A stretch of 64,000 nt of DNA from Chryseobacterium daecheongense (GCF_003729955.1 NZ_RJTX01000001.1:620001-684000); one strand, 5' to 3'. Counted from the first letter of the stretch, positions 19,008 to 28,783 are shown. Numbers and translations: made by a program. Notes: generated from the letters alone by a model not told the origin.

Positions 19008-19610
19008 TTATTCTTCTTGATTGGTTGTTTCCTGGTAAATTGTTTTTGTTCTGAAAAACGCACCGAAAAACAGTGACAAAACTACGTAAAATATAAGAAT
19101 TGCCGCAAAATATCCGGAAAAATGACTAGCTGTGAACATATCTTTTCCTTTGACAGCTTCAGGAGTGAAACTCTGACTTCTTTCTTTGTATTTTTGATCT
19201 AATTCGTCAATATCTTTCTGATGTTTCAATATCTTTCTGGCCGAAACATATTCTTTATCCAGTTCTGATTTTTGTCTCTGTACATACTGATAGTTCAAGA
19301 GTTTTTTAGCATCCGTGTCTGCAAAATTAAAGAAGACATAGATGCTGAAAACAGAAAGAATTCCTCCTATGAACATAGGAACAAACGCTCTTTTGAAAGC
19401 TTCTCTGAATGTAACAACTCTATGATTGTTCCAATATGATTTTACTGACCAAAATGCGGTGCCCGCATATAAGACAGGTAAAAGGAATGCATTGATTTTA
19501 AGTGAGGTATCAAAATAATTGATCCCCGAAAAAAAGTAATATACTATGAAAAAAACAATCATAGTGGCTATAAAAAGTATAATTCCTAATGTGGATGGAC
19601 TCTTCGTCAT
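19008..19610 (-). CDS. DUF4199 membrane protein
   Basis: A 200-residue membrane protein of the DUF4199 family, common in Bacteroidota and of unknown function. Four hydrophobic segments are visible: about 9-27, 40-55, 75-94 and 165-187. Between the third and fourth is a long, charged, soluble stretch (about 95-160) that includes RQKSELDKEYVSARKI. It stands upstream of the glycosyltransferase with a 16-base spacer. The family is often found beside glycosyltransferases of this kind, which suggests but does not show a shared role. Confidence 0.85.
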   Translation of the reverse strand: MTKSPSTLGIILFIATMIVFFIVYYFFSGINYFDTSLKINAFLLPVLYAGTAFWSVKSYWNNHRVVTFREAFKRAFVPMFIGGILSVFSIYVFFNFADTDAKKLLNYQYVQRQKSELDKEYVSARKILKHQKDIDELDQKYKERSQSFTPEAVKGKDMFTASHFSGYFAAILIFYVVLSLFFGAFFRTKTIYQETTNQEE

Positions 19611-19730
19611 AATGTGATGTTAGAAAAATTTCTGAAAAATTATTGCTCTTAATTTCAGCAATTTAGCATTACTAAAGCATTTTTCAGACTATTTTTTCTC
19701 TATAATATTTTCAAATTTATAATTAATTCC

Positions 19731-19738
19731 TATCTTTG
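19731..19738 (+). promoter_or_regulatory. -7 box of the SRP RNA gene
   Basis: TATCTTTG matches TAnnTTTG exactly and ends 4 bases before the first paired base of the SRP RNA, the position expected for the -7 box. No clear -33 TTG is seen in the AT-rich sequence upstream. Confidence 0.6.
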
Positions 19739-19740
19739 CA

Positions 19741-19836
19741 CCGGCAAGTCCTACACAACCAGCTCCTGAGAATCCTCCAGGGTGGGAACGCAGCAAAGGT
19801 AATCGGTCGTAGCGGTGTGATGTAGATAGCTTGCCA
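19741..19836 (+). ncRNA. ffs: Signal recognition particle RNA (small bacterial type)
   Basis: A roughly 95-base RNA that folds into a single long hairpin: GGCAAG at 19743-19748 pairs with CTTGCC at 19830-19835. The apical part has the conserved domain IV features, the GGGAAC tetraloop region at about 19783-19788 and the asymmetric loop sequence ACGCAGCAAAGGT just after it, where the Ffh protein binds. The RNA guides Ffh and FtsY in cotranslational targeting of membrane proteins. A T-run (ATTTTTTATTT) after 19836 makes a terminator. It is the only stable RNA gene I found in the window. Confidence 0.92.
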
Positions 19837-19854
19837 TTTTTTATTTCCTATAGT

Positions 19855-20541
19855 TTAAAATTCAAACTCCTCTCCCAATTTCGGTAAAACAAGTTCCACA
19901 TTTTTATCACTGAAATGCTGTAATGCACTTTCATGATTGATTTTAATTGGCGGGAATGTATCAAAATGGCATCCGATTACTTTTGGAGTTTTCAATAATT
20001 CTGCTGCGGCAAAAGCGGCTTTTCTCGGACACATTGTATAATGACTTCCAATTGGTAAAATAGACAAATCAATGTTTCCGAATAATCTCGGGAATAATTC
20101 CATATCTGCCATTACTCCGGTGTCACCTGCCAAATAGATATTTTTGCCTTCCGGAAGCCTGAAGATATATCCTACAGGAACGCCGCCGTAACTTCCATCC
20201 GGGAAAGAACTTGTATGATGAGCCGGAACCATGGAAATCTTAAGATCGTCGATTTTTGCAGATCCTCCTAAATTTACATCATCTGTATTTTTAGCATTTC
20301 TGAAATATCCGCAGATTTCAGGAACCGCAATAAGGGTTGCATCAGGATGATGCTGTAATACGTCTTCTACATCTGCAATATGATCTCCATGAGCATGCGT
20401 TAATAAGATATAATCTATTTTCTGAGCGGTAATGTCGAATCCTGACTGATCTTTCTGATAATTATAGAAAGGATCGCTCAAAATGGTTTTGTCTTTATAA
20501 GTAAACAAAAAACAGTTTTGTCCTAAGAATTGTATTTTCAT
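19855..20541 (-). CDS. Metallo-beta-lactamase-fold hydrolase (UPF0173-like)
   Basis: A 228-residue cytoplasmic protein of the metallo-beta-lactamase fold. The metal motif THAHGDH lies at residues 48-54, preceded by the opening strand MKIQFLGQNCFLF; later ligands are the His in MVPAHHTS (near 109), the Asp in LAGDTGV (near 139) and the His in GCHFDTFPP (near 196). This arrangement is that of the UPF0173/YtkL metal-dependent hydrolases, related to UlaG, whose substrates are mostly unknown. It follows the SRPBCC protein and menA closely on the same strand (6 and 11 bases), so it may be part of the menA transcript. Confidence 0.9.
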   Translation of the reverse strand: MKIQFLGQNCFLFTYKDKTILSDPFYNYQKDQSGFDITAQKIDYILLTHAHGDHIADVEDVLQHHPDATLIAVPEICGYFRNAKNTDDVNLGGSAKIDDLKISMVPAHHTSSFPDGSYGGVPVGYIFRLPEGKNIYLAGDTGVMADMELFPRLFGNIDLSILPIGSHYTMCPRKAAFAAAELLKTPKVIGCHFDTFPPIKINHESALQHFSDKNVELVLPKLGEEFEF

Positions 20542-20547
20542 TTTTTA

Positions 20548-20994
20548 TTATTTCTGTGGAAATTTATCTTCTATTAAATTCAATTTGATTCCATGCTCTA
20601 AATAAGCTTTGCAGCCATCCAGAACAGTAGTGAAGCCGCCAGTATTATCGTTAATGATTCTTGCAAGATCATCACCAGTTTGGGTAAATCCATAACTTTT
20701 GATCACTACAAGTGTTCCCTTCTCCATTTCTTTAAACTCATAATCTACGTTTGTTGCAGGATCTCCCCATTCTGTTTGAATCAACTTATTCGGAATAATC
20801 TGATGGACTTTTACATTTGATTCTGCATTATACATCTCCCATTTCCAGGTAACCGTTTTTCCTTCTTCTAATCTTCCGGTGGATTGGGTGAACCAGAAAT
20901 GAGTTGTCACGTCAGGGTTGATGAATGCCTCAAAAACATCTTCAACCGGTTTTCTGATAAGCATTTGAGCTTCCACGTAAATTGTAGCACTCAT
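20548..20994 (-). CDS. SRPBCC-domain protein (AHSA1-like)
   Basis: A 148-residue protein of the START/Bet v 1-like SRPBCC superfamily, nearest the Hsp90 activator Aha1-like group. The family opening, a strand leading to RKPVEDVFEAFINPDVTTHFW (first 14 of it at about residues 14-27), and the central GKTVTWKWEMY near 45-55 are typical. The fold makes a hydrophobic cavity that binds a ligand; the ligand here is unknown. It is located between the metal-dependent hydrolase and menA with very short spacers and is probably cotranscribed with them. Confidence 0.85.
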   Translation of the reverse strand: MSATIYVEAQMLIRKPVEDVFEAFINPDVTTHFWFTQSTGRLEEGKTVTWKWEMYNAESNVKVHQIIPNKLIQTEWGDPATNVDYEFKEMEKGTLVVIKSYGFTQTGDDLARIINDNTGGFTTVLDGCKAYLEHGIKLNLIEDKFPQK

Positions 20995-21005
20995 TTTGTA
21001 ATTTT

Positions 21006-21935
21006 TTAATTAAAATAATTAAGTCCGAAAGCAGTAAGAACCGCCATCATAAAGGTCATGATTCCTACCTGTTTTAAAAACGGATCCAGTTCTTTGGGTT
21101 CTTTTACAGACATTATTTTTCTTCTCAATTTCATCAAAGGAAGCAATAAGATCATAACAATGAAAACGTAATATTGCTGAGTCTGGAAGAAACCATTCAC
21201 ACCAAAGAATATAAGGATCAGGATCAAAGGAAGCTGCAATAGGATGATTTCATAGATCATGGCATTTTTAAAGCCTAATCTCAAAGCCAAACTATTTTTT
21301 CCTGATAACCTGTCGCTTTCAATATCTCTCATATTATTAAGGTTGAGAACCGCCATACTCATCATTCCAATTGCTGTTCCCGGAAGCAGCATATCCCAGC
21401 TGAAAGTCTTAGTAAATAGAAAATAGCTTCCGCAAACCGAAACCAATCCGAAAAAGATAAATACGAAAAGGTCTCCCAATCCCATATATCCGTAAGGTTT
21501 CTTTCCTACTGTATACCCAATTGCCGCCAAAATACTCGCTACCCCCAATCCTATAAAAATATAGAATTCATTCATATATTTGGGAATGAAAGCAACGTAT
21601 AATAAAGCAACAGTGGCCACAAAAGACAATAGGGAAAAAAGAATTACCGCATTTTTCATTTGTTTCGCTGTAATCTTTCCTGAAGCAACAGCTCTGGATT
21701 CTGCTTCATTGATTCTTTTGGCATCAGTTCCTTTTACCCCGTCTCCATAATCATTGGCATAGTTTGATAAGATCTGGTATAACAAAGTAACTAAAAGCGC
21801 TAATGCAAATATTTTCCAGTCCCATATCCCGCCTTCACCGTAGAGTCTCCATTTAGCAATGAAAGCTCCCATAATAATTCCGCTTAATGAAAGCGGCAGT
21901 GTTCTCAGCCTTGCGGCTTTTATCCAATCTGACAT
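21006..21935 (-). CDS. menA: 1,4-dihydroxy-2-naphthoate polyprenyltransferase
   Basis: MenA attaches the polyprenyl chain to 1,4-dihydroxy-2-naphthoate in the membrane, the step before methylation to menaquinone. The protein is 309 residues with about nine transmembrane helices. The two Asp-rich motifs of the UbiA superfamily are clear: NYANDYGDGVKGTD (residues 58-71) and NNMRDIESDRLSGK (200-213). The TAATG junction at 21935 shows overlap by one base with the stop of the preceding PH-domain gene, which suggests translational coupling. menB lies two genes upstream, so the menaquinone genes here bracket two PH-domain proteins. Confidence 0.95.
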   Translation of the reverse strand: MSDWIKAARLRTLPLSLSGIIMGAFIAKWRLYGEGGIWDWKIFALALLVTLLYQILSNYANDYGDGVKGTDAKRINEAESRAVASGKITAKQMKNAVILFSLLSFVATVALLYVAFIPKYMNEFYIFIGLGVASILAAIGYTVGKKPYGYMGLGDLFVFIFFGLVSVCGSYFLFTKTFSWDMLLPGTAIGMMSMAVLNLNNMRDIESDRLSGKNSLALRLGFKNAMIYEIILLQLPLILILIFFGVNGFFQTQQYYVFIVMILLLPLMKLRRKIMSVKEPKELDPFLKQVGIMTFMMAVLTAFGLNYFN

Positions 21936-23437
21936 TACTTTGAATAATTTTTAGATATTTCTATTTTATAAATAATATAATTCAAAAGCTTTTTTGCTTT
22001 TATAAAGTCTACTCCCGAAAATCCGAACTTCCCTGCAGACGTATATAAAGTGATTGTCCCTAGGTTGGCTTTTCTTTGCCAAAAATACTGAGAAATTTTC
22101 ACAGTCTGAAGTTTTTCTATCTCAAAAGTCTTGTAATCTATATCCCAGATTCCAGATTTCAGTTTGATGAATCTTTCATTGTAATAAAGTCTGAGATGTA
22201 AAAACGAGATGATTAAGAATAATTCCGCTATCATGCAGTACAGCGCAACAATCCAACCGTAATCCGCAAACAGAGTCTTATCAAAAATAAAGACTAAAAT
22301 TAATGGAAGAATAATCCATTTGATATTGTTGAAGATAAGCAACCTGAAATTCGGCTGAAGGGCTTCTTTAAATTCAGGTTCCTGTTGCCAAATGGAAAAA
22401 ATAAACTTTTCTTTTTCGCTTTTATGGATCCCCGGAATTGCCGATATATTTTTTTCATCTTCATCCTTTTTCCCAATCTGGAGAAACTTAACAAAAGAAA
22501 CATTCAGCTTTTTCTGAATCCAGTTTTGGGTTTCGGTAATGACCTGTACTTTATTTTTGGTTACAATAGAGTTTTTGGTGCTGAATAAGCCATATTCCAA
22601 TGAGAAGCGATGATCATTTTCAACAATTTTAAAGTTATAGTAGCGGATAAGCGTCCGAATTACATTGATGAACACTCCTAGAACAATTACAACAACTATC
22701 AATCCGCCAATGACAGGAATTGAAAAAGCCATAAGCTTTGAGCTTAATTGTTCATAATCAAGTCTTGCTTCAAATTCAGCTTTATCCAATAAATCATTGA
22801 TTTGATAAATCCCGTAAATTCCTAAACTTATTAAAGCGAAGAAACTTTGAACATAATTCGCGGTAAATCCATACTTTAATAGGCTGAGAGTGGAAATAGT
22901 AATTGTTTTGTTTTTGGCCTCTTCTTCATTAAAGTCTACTCTATTCTCTATTTTAATGTTGTTTTCTGTAAGAAGATATTTCTTTAAATCTACCGCATTC
23001 TGATGAGAAAGAGCAGAGATAGAAATTTCTTTTTCAGAACTTCCTGGTGTATCAATTTCTAATTTATAAATATTAAAAATCCGGTGAATAAAAGGTTGAG
23101 AGATATTAACTTCCTGAATATTGTCTTTTTTGATTTTAATAGTTGATTTATTAATAATTCCCTGATGAATTATAAATTCTTCATTTTTCGGATCGATGTA
23201 ATATTTGAAATTGTAATATTTTAAAACCGCTGAAACAATTAGCAGAATAAAAATTGCAAGGATTGTAAGAGCAATAATGGTTATATTGATATTCTTTTTA
23301 AAAAAGAATATGAAGATCAATGCCCATGAATTTCTAACCGTTTGCCCTAAAGAATACAGAAAAAGCAATGAAATTCCTGTTTTCGATTGTCTTTGAGGCT
23401 CAAAAAAAGAATTATACTCCTGCTCCATTTTCTTCAT
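21935..23437 (-). CDS. PH-domain membrane protein (YdbT-like)
   Basis: A 500-residue membrane protein with bacterial pleckstrin-homology-like (DUF304, bPH2) domains, like Bacillus YdbT. Hydrophobic segments lie near residues 35-75, 195-215, 235-260, 360-380 and 388-410, with bPH2 beta-strand domains after several of them, e.g. IDPKNEEFIIHQGII near 77-91 and a third after 410. Such proteins in pairs with YdbS are thought to act in envelope stress resistance. The start is either 23437 or the next ATG at 23428; both overlap the end of the preceding ydbS-like gene (by 26 or 17 bases), which indicates coupling. It overlaps menA by one base. Confidence 0.85.
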   Translation of the reverse strand: MKKMEQEYNSFFEPQRQSKTGISLLFLYSLGQTVRNSWALIFIFFFKKNINITIIALTILAIFILLIVSAVLKYYNFKYYIDPKNEEFIIHQGIINKSTIKIKKDNIQEVNISQPFIHRIFNIYKLEIDTPGSSEKEISISALSHQNAVDLKKYLLTENNIKIENRVDFNEEEAKNKTITISTLSLLKYGFTANYVQSFFALISLGIYGIYQINDLLDKAEFEARLDYEQLSSKLMAFSIPVIGGLIVVVIVLGVFINVIRTLIRYYNFKIVENDHRFSLEYGLFSTKNSIVTKNKVQVITETQNWIQKKLNVSFVKFLQIGKKDEDEKNISAIPGIHKSEKEKFIFSIWQQEPEFKEALQPNFRLLIFNNIKWIILPLILVFIFDKTLFADYGWIVALYCMIAELFLIISFLHLRLYYNERFIKLKSGIWDIDYKTFEIEKLQTVKISQYFWQRKANLGTITLYTSAGKFGFSGVDFIKAKKLLNYIIYKIEISKNYSK

Positions 23438-23957
23438 TTTCAGCCTTGATATTTTTGAGGATCAAATCATTGATTCCCTCCGCAATTTCTTCAGGTAATC
23501 CTTTAACTGATAAGTCTCCCGTGTCAACTCCTGCCGTAAACACAGAAACTGATTTCAGTCTCAGGATTTTTGAAAACCATCCCTGCTCAACCTTAATATG
23601 CTGAATTCTATTGAAAGGGACTATGATCAAAGTTCTTTTCAGCCAGCCATGCTGGTAAACCAGATCGTTTTCACGAACAGCATATTTCCTATAATTAAAG
23701 CCAATAACAGTGTTTAAAAAGAGAAAAGCTATCAGTAAAACAATGACAGCAAAAGTTGTCCAAATCTGAATAAAGGAAAACTGATGATTAAAGAAAAAAT
23801 AAGTAGCTGAAAATCCGGCAAGTACAAACAATGAAAATAAAATATTATTGAATATTATGATTTTTAAGTATTGTGAAGAAACAGGAGTAAGTTCCAAATT
23901 TTCAAAATCCGGAATTTCTAAGTCAAAAAGCTGCTTATTATCAAATTTAGGTTCCAT
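23412..23957 (-). CDS. PH-domain membrane protein (YdbS-like)
   Basis: A 181-residue membrane protein with one bPH2 (DUF304) domain, like YdbS. Two transmembrane helices (about 32-51 and 60-82) are followed by the PH-like domain, with the typical strand pair YRKYAVRENDLVYQHGWL near 90-107 and the signature FNRIQHIKVEQGW near 115-127. It overlaps the YdbT-like gene and is the first member of a three-gene run ending in menA. The function of the pair is only known in outline from Bacillus; no catalytic residues are present. Confidence 0.87.
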   Translation of the reverse strand: MEPKFDNKQLFDLEIPDFENLELTPVSSQYLKIIIFNNILFSLFVLAGFSATYFFFNHQFSFIQIWTTFAVIVLLIAFLFLNTVIGFNYRKYAVRENDLVYQHGWLKRTLIIVPFNRIQHIKVEQGWFSKILRLKSVSVFTAGVDTGDLSVKGLPEEIAEGINDLILKNIKAENEENGAGV

Positions 23958-23969
23958 TAATTGATAAAA

Positions 23970-23996
23970 AAACCAAAAAACTCAGTTTTCTGGTTT
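23970..23996 (-). terminator. Terminator after menB
   Basis: On the minus strand an AAACCA / TGGTTT outer stem continues inward as AAAACT / AGTTTT and is followed by TTTTTT. It lies 8 bases after the menB stop, so menB is probably a separate transcript from the PH-domain/menA run. Confidence 0.75.
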
Positions 23997-24003
23997 GATT
24001 GGT

Positions 24004-24840
24004 TTAAGATATCCATTGATCTTCTCCGAAATTAGGTTTTCTTTTTTCCAGGAAAGCGTTTCTTCCTTCTTTTGCTTCGTCTGTCATGTAAGCCAAACGT
24101 GTTGCTTCTCCTGCAAAAACCTGTTGTCCCACCATTCCATCATCAGTAAGGTTCATAGCGAATTTTAGCATTCTGATGGACGTAGGAGATTTTGCAAGAA
24201 TTTCCTGAGCCCATTCATAAGCTGTATCTTCTAATTCAGCATGAGGAACCACTTTGTTGACCATACCCATTTCGAAAGCTTCCTGAGCAGAATAATTTCT
24301 ACCTAAAAAGAAAATTTCACGGGCTTTTTTCTGTCCAACCATTTTAGCAAGATATGCTGAACCATACCCTCCATCAAAACTAGTAACATCTGCATCGGTT
24401 TGCTTGAAAATAGCATGTTCTTCACTGGCTAATGTAAGATCACAGACAACGTGAAGTGAATGACCACCGCCAACTGCCCAACCCGGAACTACGGCAATCA
24501 CTACTTTAGGCATAAAACGGATCAGCCGCTGAACTTCCAAAATATTCAAACGGTGTCTTCCATCTTCTCCTACATATCCTTGATGTCCTCTGGCTTTTTG
24601 GTCACCTCCACTGCAGAAAGCCCAACCTCCGTCCTTTGGACTAGGCCCTTCTCCTGAAAGCAAAACGACACCTATAGAAGGATCTTCATAAGCATCATAA
24701 AAAGCATCATATAATTCTGAAGTAGTTTTAGGTCTGAAAGCGTTACGAATTTCGGGTCTGTTGAAAGCAATTCTTGCTACACCGTTACACTTTTTGTAAG
24801 TAATATCCTCGTATTCTTTAGCGGTTTTCCACTCGATCAT
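24004..24840 (-). CDS. menB: 1,4-dihydroxy-2-naphthoyl-CoA synthase
   Basis: MenB is a crotonase-family enzyme that closes the second ring of O-succinylbenzoyl-CoA in menaquinone synthesis. The start at 24840 gives MIEWKTAKEYEDITY, the usual N-terminus, and 278 residues; the frame is open 12 codons further upstream, but that stretch overlaps the promoter. Diagnostic segments are FNRPEIRNAFRPKT, LSGEGPSPKDGGWAFCSGGDQ near 75-95, and VPGWAVGGGHSLHVVCDLT near 120-138, which hold the CoA-binding and oxyanion-hole residues; DGGYGSAYLAK contains the conserved Tyr side of the active site. A terminator separates it from the downstream genes. Confidence 0.96.
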   Translation of the reverse strand: MIEWKTAKEYEDITYKKCNGVARIAFNRPEIRNAFRPKTTSELYDAFYDAYEDPSIGVVLLSGEGPSPKDGGWAFCSGGDQKARGHQGYVGEDGRHRLNILEVQRLIRFMPKVVIAVVPGWAVGGGHSLHVVCDLTLASEEHAIFKQTDADVTSFDGGYGSAYLAKMVGQKKAREIFFLGRNYSAQEAFEMGMVNKVVPHAELEDTAYEWAQEILAKSPTSIRMLKFAMNLTDDGMVGQQVFAGEATRLAYMTDEAKEGRNAFLEKRKPNFGEDQWIS

Positions 24841-24857
24841 TTTGTAAAAATTTTTCT

Positions 24858-24865
24858 CAAAGATA
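24858..24865 (-). promoter_or_regulatory. -7 box of menB
   Basis: TATCTTTG on the minus strand, 18 bases before the menB start codon. No -33 TTG at the best distance. It supports the ATG at 24840 over the longer frame. Confidence 0.5.
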
Positions 24866-24947
24866 CGGAATTGCAAAGAATTTTAACATTTAAAATTGAT
24901 GATAAATCACCCGAATTTATTCAAATTGAGTTCCTGATAAAATAAAA

Positions 24948-24972
24948 AAACCGGAACAACTTGTTCCGGTTT
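24948..24972 (-). terminator. Terminator after the TPR protein gene
   Basis: A 12-bp perfect inverted repeat AAACCGGAACAA / TTGTTCCGGTTT with a T-run on the minus strand, 22 bases after the stop of the TPR gene at 24994. Confidence 0.85.
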
Positions 24973-24993
24973 ATGTTGATATTAACTAATTTA

Positions 24994-26022
24994 TTATTTA
25001 GGTTGCTTTGCCTGAAGCTCTGCTTCTTTAGCTTTCATTTCAGCTACTTTTGCTGCATTTTTTGTTACAGCATAAATTTCTTTCAAAGTAGAAACAGCAT
25101 CAATATTGTTAGGGTCTACCTGATACCATTTTTCTGCATAAGGCAACGCTTTCGCAAATCTGTCTTTTCTAATTTGAATTTTTTTAGTTGCTTCATCTGC
25201 ATTCGTTTTTCTAAGAGCATTGATTTCTTCTACAATTTTGCTGTCATCACCAATAATCGTGTACACTAAATTTTGGTGAGCATTGGCCATATCAGGTTTA
25301 AGTTCAATTGCCTTTTTGAATGATGCTTCAGCGTCAGCAGAGGTTGCAGGATTTTTAGACTGCATTACTCCTAAATTATACCAGTTGGTTGCATCATTGG
25401 GGTTTTTAGCTAACTGCTCTTTTAATGTAGCAACAAACTTATCTGTATTACCTGATTGGTAATAGGCAGTTCCCTGAGCATCTTTCAATTTTGTATTATT
25501 AGGATATTTAGCCAATCCTTTTTCAATGATTGCTGCAGCTTCATCATTCTTTTTGGCATTAAGAAGCAAAGTTGTTAACGTTTCATATAATTCTGGCTCA
25601 ACACTTGGAGTCTGTTCTGTTTTGAAATCTGTATAATCTGAAGATTTCTTCAACATTTCCCAAGTATTTTTATCAAATGTAGAAACCTGCCCTGATTTTT
25701 TCTCTTTCGCAGTATAGTTGGTCTGAACACCTGTATATCCTGAATTAATCAGATCTGTATAGATTTTAATAGCTTCATCACTATTATTAGCTAAAGCATA
25801 GCTGATCCCAGCATAATACATGTATATTTTATCTTCCTGCCCATTGGTTTTCAATAAGTTGTAAACTTCTAAAAACTTAGGAGCCGCAGCAGTATAGTTT
25901 TTGGCATTGTATGCATCCATAGCTGCTTTATTAGCGCTTTGTAGCTTAGCATTCACATCTTCCTTCTGTCCGAAAAGAAAAGCTGATGAAACGATTGCTA
26001 AACCTAAAATTAGCTTTTTCAT
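24994..26022 (-). CDS. Secreted TPR protein
   Basis: A 342-residue exported protein of tetratricopeptide repeats. The start at 26022 gives MKKLILGLAIVSSAFLFGQ, a normal signal peptide; a second ATG two codons upstream would also work. Several TPR units are visible, such as AMDAYNAKNYTAAAPKFLEV, AIKIYTDLINSG and the later NPNDATNWYNLGVMQSK followed by AEASFKKAIELKPDMANAHQ (quoted in parts). These form the helical scaffold seen in periplasmic adaptor proteins. It lies 21 bases after gyrA on the same strand and ends at a strong terminator, so it may be read through from gyrA. No partner is known from the sequence. Confidence 0.85.
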   Translation of the reverse strand: MKKLILGLAIVSSAFLFGQKEDVNAKLQSANKAAMDAYNAKNYTAAAPKFLEVYNLLKTNGQEDKIYMYYAGISYALANNSDEAIKIYTDLINSGYTGVQTNYTAKEKKSGQVSTFDKNTWEMLKKSSDYTDFKTEQTPSVEPELYETLTTLLLNAKKNDEAAAIIEKGLAKYPNNTKLKDAQGTAYYQSGNTDKFVATLKEQLAKNPNDATNWYNLGVMQSKNPATSADAEASFKKAIELKPDMANAHQNLVYTIIGDDSKIVEEINALRKTNADEATKKIQIRKDRFAKALPYAEKWYQVDPNNIDAVSTLKEIYAVTKNAAKVAEMKAKEAELQAKQPK

Positions 26023-26049
26023 AATCACTATTTTATATTATTGTACAAT

Positions 26050-28635
26050 TTATTCTTCAGAATCAGAATTTTCAGTTTCCTCTGCCGGGTTTTCATTTCC
26101 AGCCTGAGGTGTTACATTGTTTTCCTGGTTATCAGCTGCCGTTTCAGAACCTTCTTCATTTTCCTCAGAATCTTCTTCCACTTCTTTATCCATTGCTACT
26201 TTTGCAATGGCAGCAATTTCGTCATTTTTCTTAAGATTGATTACTCTTACTCCTTGAGTATTTCTTCCCATTACTCTCATTTCATCCATTCCCATTCTGA
26301 TGGCGACTCCGGATTTATTGATGATCATCAATCCATCCTCATCAGTTACATTCTGAATAGCAATCAGGTTTCCTGTTTTTTCGGTAATATTCAGGGTAAT
26401 TACTCCTTTCCCTCCTCTGTTGGTAATTCTGTAATCTTCTACCGCCGTTCTCTTTCCATATCCTTTTTCAGAAACTACAAGAACGGTTTCATTCTCCACA
26501 TCATTCACAACAATCATACCAATAACCTCATCATTATCCTCAAGAGCAATACCTCGAACTCCGATAGAGCCTCTACCTACTTCCCTTACTTTTTCTTCAG
26601 GGAAACGGATACATTTACCATTTTTCGTAGCGATCATGATCTGAGAGGTACCGTTCGTTAAATAAGCTCCTAACAACTGGTCATTATCCCTGATCTCAAT
26701 TGCATTCACTCCATTAACTCTCGGTCTTGAATAGGCTTCAAGTGATGTCTTCTTAATGGTACCATTTTTAGTAACCATTACAACACTCATCTGGTTTACA
26801 TACTCGGAATCTTTCAGGTTATTTGTTCTGATATAAGCTTTGATCTTATCATCAGGTTCAATATTGATCAAGTTCTGAACTGCTCTACCTTTAGCTGTTT
26901 TAGATCCTTCAGGAATCTCAAATACTCTTAACCAGTAACATCTTCCTTTTTCCGTAAAGAATAACATATACTGATGGTTGGTCGCAGAAACGATATATTC
27001 TAAGAAATCTTCATCTCTTGTCGTTGCTGCTCTGTTTCCTACACCACCTCTACTTTGGATTTTGTATTCCGAAAGTGATGTTCTCTTGATGTATCCCGCA
27101 TGAGAAATCGTAAGAACCACTGATTCATTCGGGATGATGTCTTCAATTGACATTTCTCCTCCAGAGTAATCGATTTCTGTTCTTCTTTCGTCTCCGTATT
27201 TTTCTTTAACTTCGATTAATTCATCTTTGATGATCTGATATCTTCTGCCTTCATTAGCCAAAATATCTTCCAAATCACGGATTTCCCTCATGATTGCCTC
27301 ATACTCATCTCGGATCTTGTCAAGCTCCATTCCTGTAAGACGGGCAAGACGAAGATCAAGGATAGCCTGAGCCTGGATTTCAGAAAGATCGAATTCCGAA
27401 ATCAATCCTTCTTTCGCTTCCTGAGGTGTTGAGCTATGACGGATAATAGAAATGGCTTTATCCAACGATTCCTGAGAACCGATCACCTTCATAAAGCCTT
27501 CTAAGATGTGGGCTCTTTCTTTGGCTTTTCTAAGCTCGTATTCCGTTCTTCTTACAATCACTTCGTGTCTGTGATCAACGAAATGATGGATAATATCTTT
27601 TAAATTCAGCTGTTCCGGTCTTCCGTGTACCAATGCAATATTGTTTACACTGAAAGAAGTCTGAAGCGCAGTATATTTGTATAATAAGTTCAATACAACA
27701 TTAGGAATTGCGTCGTTTTTCAATTCATAAACAACACGAAGACCCTTTCTGTCGGACTCATCTCTAATTTCATAAATTCCAGGGATTTTTTCGTCTTTCA
27801 CCAACTCTGCTGTTCTGGCAATCATTTCAGCTTTGTTGACCTGGTAAGGAATTTCCGTAACGATGATTGCATTTCTGTTTCCTATTTCTTCGAAACTTAC
27901 TTTAGCTCTCAAGACTACTCTTCCTCTTCCTGTATGGAATGCATCTCTTACTCCGTCATATCCATAAATGATACCGCCAGTTGGGAAATCCGGAGCAATG
28001 ATATGCTGCATCAATTCATCAATAGTAATTTCTCTATTGTCGATATAAGCACAAATTGCATCTACAGCCTCTGATAAGTTGTGTGGGGCCATATTCGTAG
28101 CCATACCTACTGCAATCCCTGAAGTTCCGTTCACCAAAAGGTTTGGAATTTTAGTAGGCATTACAGTCGGTTCCTGCAAACTGTCATCAAAGTTATTCTG
28201 AAAATCAACTGTTTCTTTATCTAAGTCTGAAAGAACCTCATCTGAGATTTTCTTCAATCTTGCTTCGGTATAACGCATTGCCGCAGGAGGGTCACCGTCC
28301 ATTGAACCGAAGTTACCCTGTCCGTCAACCTGAGGATAACGCAAGCTCCATTCCTGAGCCATTCTTACCATTGCGTCATATACAGAGGAGTCTCCGTGTG
28401 GGTGATATTTACCTAAAACATCCCCAACGATTCTTGCAGATTTTAAATATTTTCTATTAGAAAAAACCCCTAATCCATACATACCATAAAGCACTCTTCT
28501 ATGAACGGGTTTCAAGCCATCTCTTACATCCGGCAACGCTCTTGAAACGATAACGGACATCGAATAATCGATATAAGATGACTTCATTTCATCAACAATG
28601 TTGATAGGAATCAGTCTTTCTCCTTCTTTTTGCAT
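26050..28635 (-). CDS. gyrA: DNA gyrase subunit A
   Basis: GyrA cuts and rejoins DNA in the gyrase complex that introduces negative supercoils. I start at 28635 ([17 protein letters not shown], 861 residues), because numbering then puts the catalytic tyrosine ([10 protein letters not shown]) at position 122, as in E. coli; an ATG two codons upstream exists. The quinolone-determining region reads [10 protein letters not shown], with Ser83 and Asp87 unchanged, so no classical resistance change is seen there. The six-bladed beta-pinwheel of the C-terminal domain follows from about 500, and the end is a very acidic tail of about 45 residues, common in Bacteroidota. The divergent region upstream holds one perfect DnaA box. 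Confidence 0.97.
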   Translation of the reverse strand: MQKEGERLIPINIVDEMKSSYIDYSMSVIVSRALPDVRDGLKPVHRRVLYGMYGLGVFSNRKYLKSARIVGDVLGKYHPHGDSSVYDAMVRMAQEWSLRYPQVDGQGNFGSMDGDPPAAMRYTEARLKKISDEVLSDLDKETVDFQNNFDDSLQEPTVMPTKIPNLLVNGTSGIAVGMATNMAPHNLSEAVDAICAYIDNREITIDELMQHIIAPDFPTGGIIYGYDGVRDAFHTGRGRVVLRAKVSFEEIGNRNAIIVTEIPYQVNKAEMIARTAELVKDEKIPGIYEIRDESDRKGLRVVYELKNDAIPNVVLNLLYKYTALQTSFSVNNIALVHGRPEQLNLKDIIHHFVDHRHEVIVRRTEYELRKAKERAHILEGFMKVIGSQESLDKAISIIRHSSTPQEAKEGLISEFDLSEIQAQAILDLRLARLTGMELDKIRDEYEAIMREIRDLEDILANEGRRYQIIKDELIEVKEKYGDERRTEIDYSGGEMSIEDIIPNESVVLTISHAGYIKRTSLSEYKIQSRGGVGNRAATTRDEDFLEYIVSATNHQYMLFFTEKGRCYWLRVFEIPEGSKTAKGRAVQNLINIEPDDKIKAYIRTNNLKDSEYVNQMSVVMVTKNGTIKKTSLEAYSRPRVNGVNAIEIRDNDQLLGAYLTNGTSQIMIATKNGKCIRFPEEKVREVGRGSIGVRGIALEDNDEVIGMIVVNDVENETVLVVSEKGYGKRTAVEDYRITNRGGKGVITLNITEKTGNLIAIQNVTDEDGLMIINKSGVAIRMGMDEMRVMGRNTQGVRVINLKKNDEIAAIAKVAMDKEVEEDSEENEEGSETAADNQENNVTPQAGNENPAEETENSDSEE

Positions 28636-28752
28636 AAACAAATTTTATTATAATGATTGTCAGACTTTTAGCTGTGTGTCTGAAAATTATCTATCTCCAA
28701 TTTTTATTAACGGGCTAATTTACGAAAAATTTGCCGATTTTTGCCTTAGAAT

Positions 28753-28761
28753 TTATCCACA
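28753..28761 (+). promoter_or_regulatory. DnaA box between gyrA and the DUF4286 gene
   Basis: TTATCCACA is a perfect match to the DnaA box consensus, in the 148-base divergent spacer between gyrA and the gene at 28784. A single box could be chance; the position is the reason for listing it. Confidence 0.4.
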
Positions 28762-28783
28762 AAATCTTAAAAATTCATAAAAT

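Noticed and set aside
26041..26661. A long open frame of about 206 codons on the plus strand across the gyrA C-terminus.
   Set aside because: It is antisense to a strongly conserved gene, has a Phe/Ser/His-rich composition typical of a mirror frame, and has no promoter.
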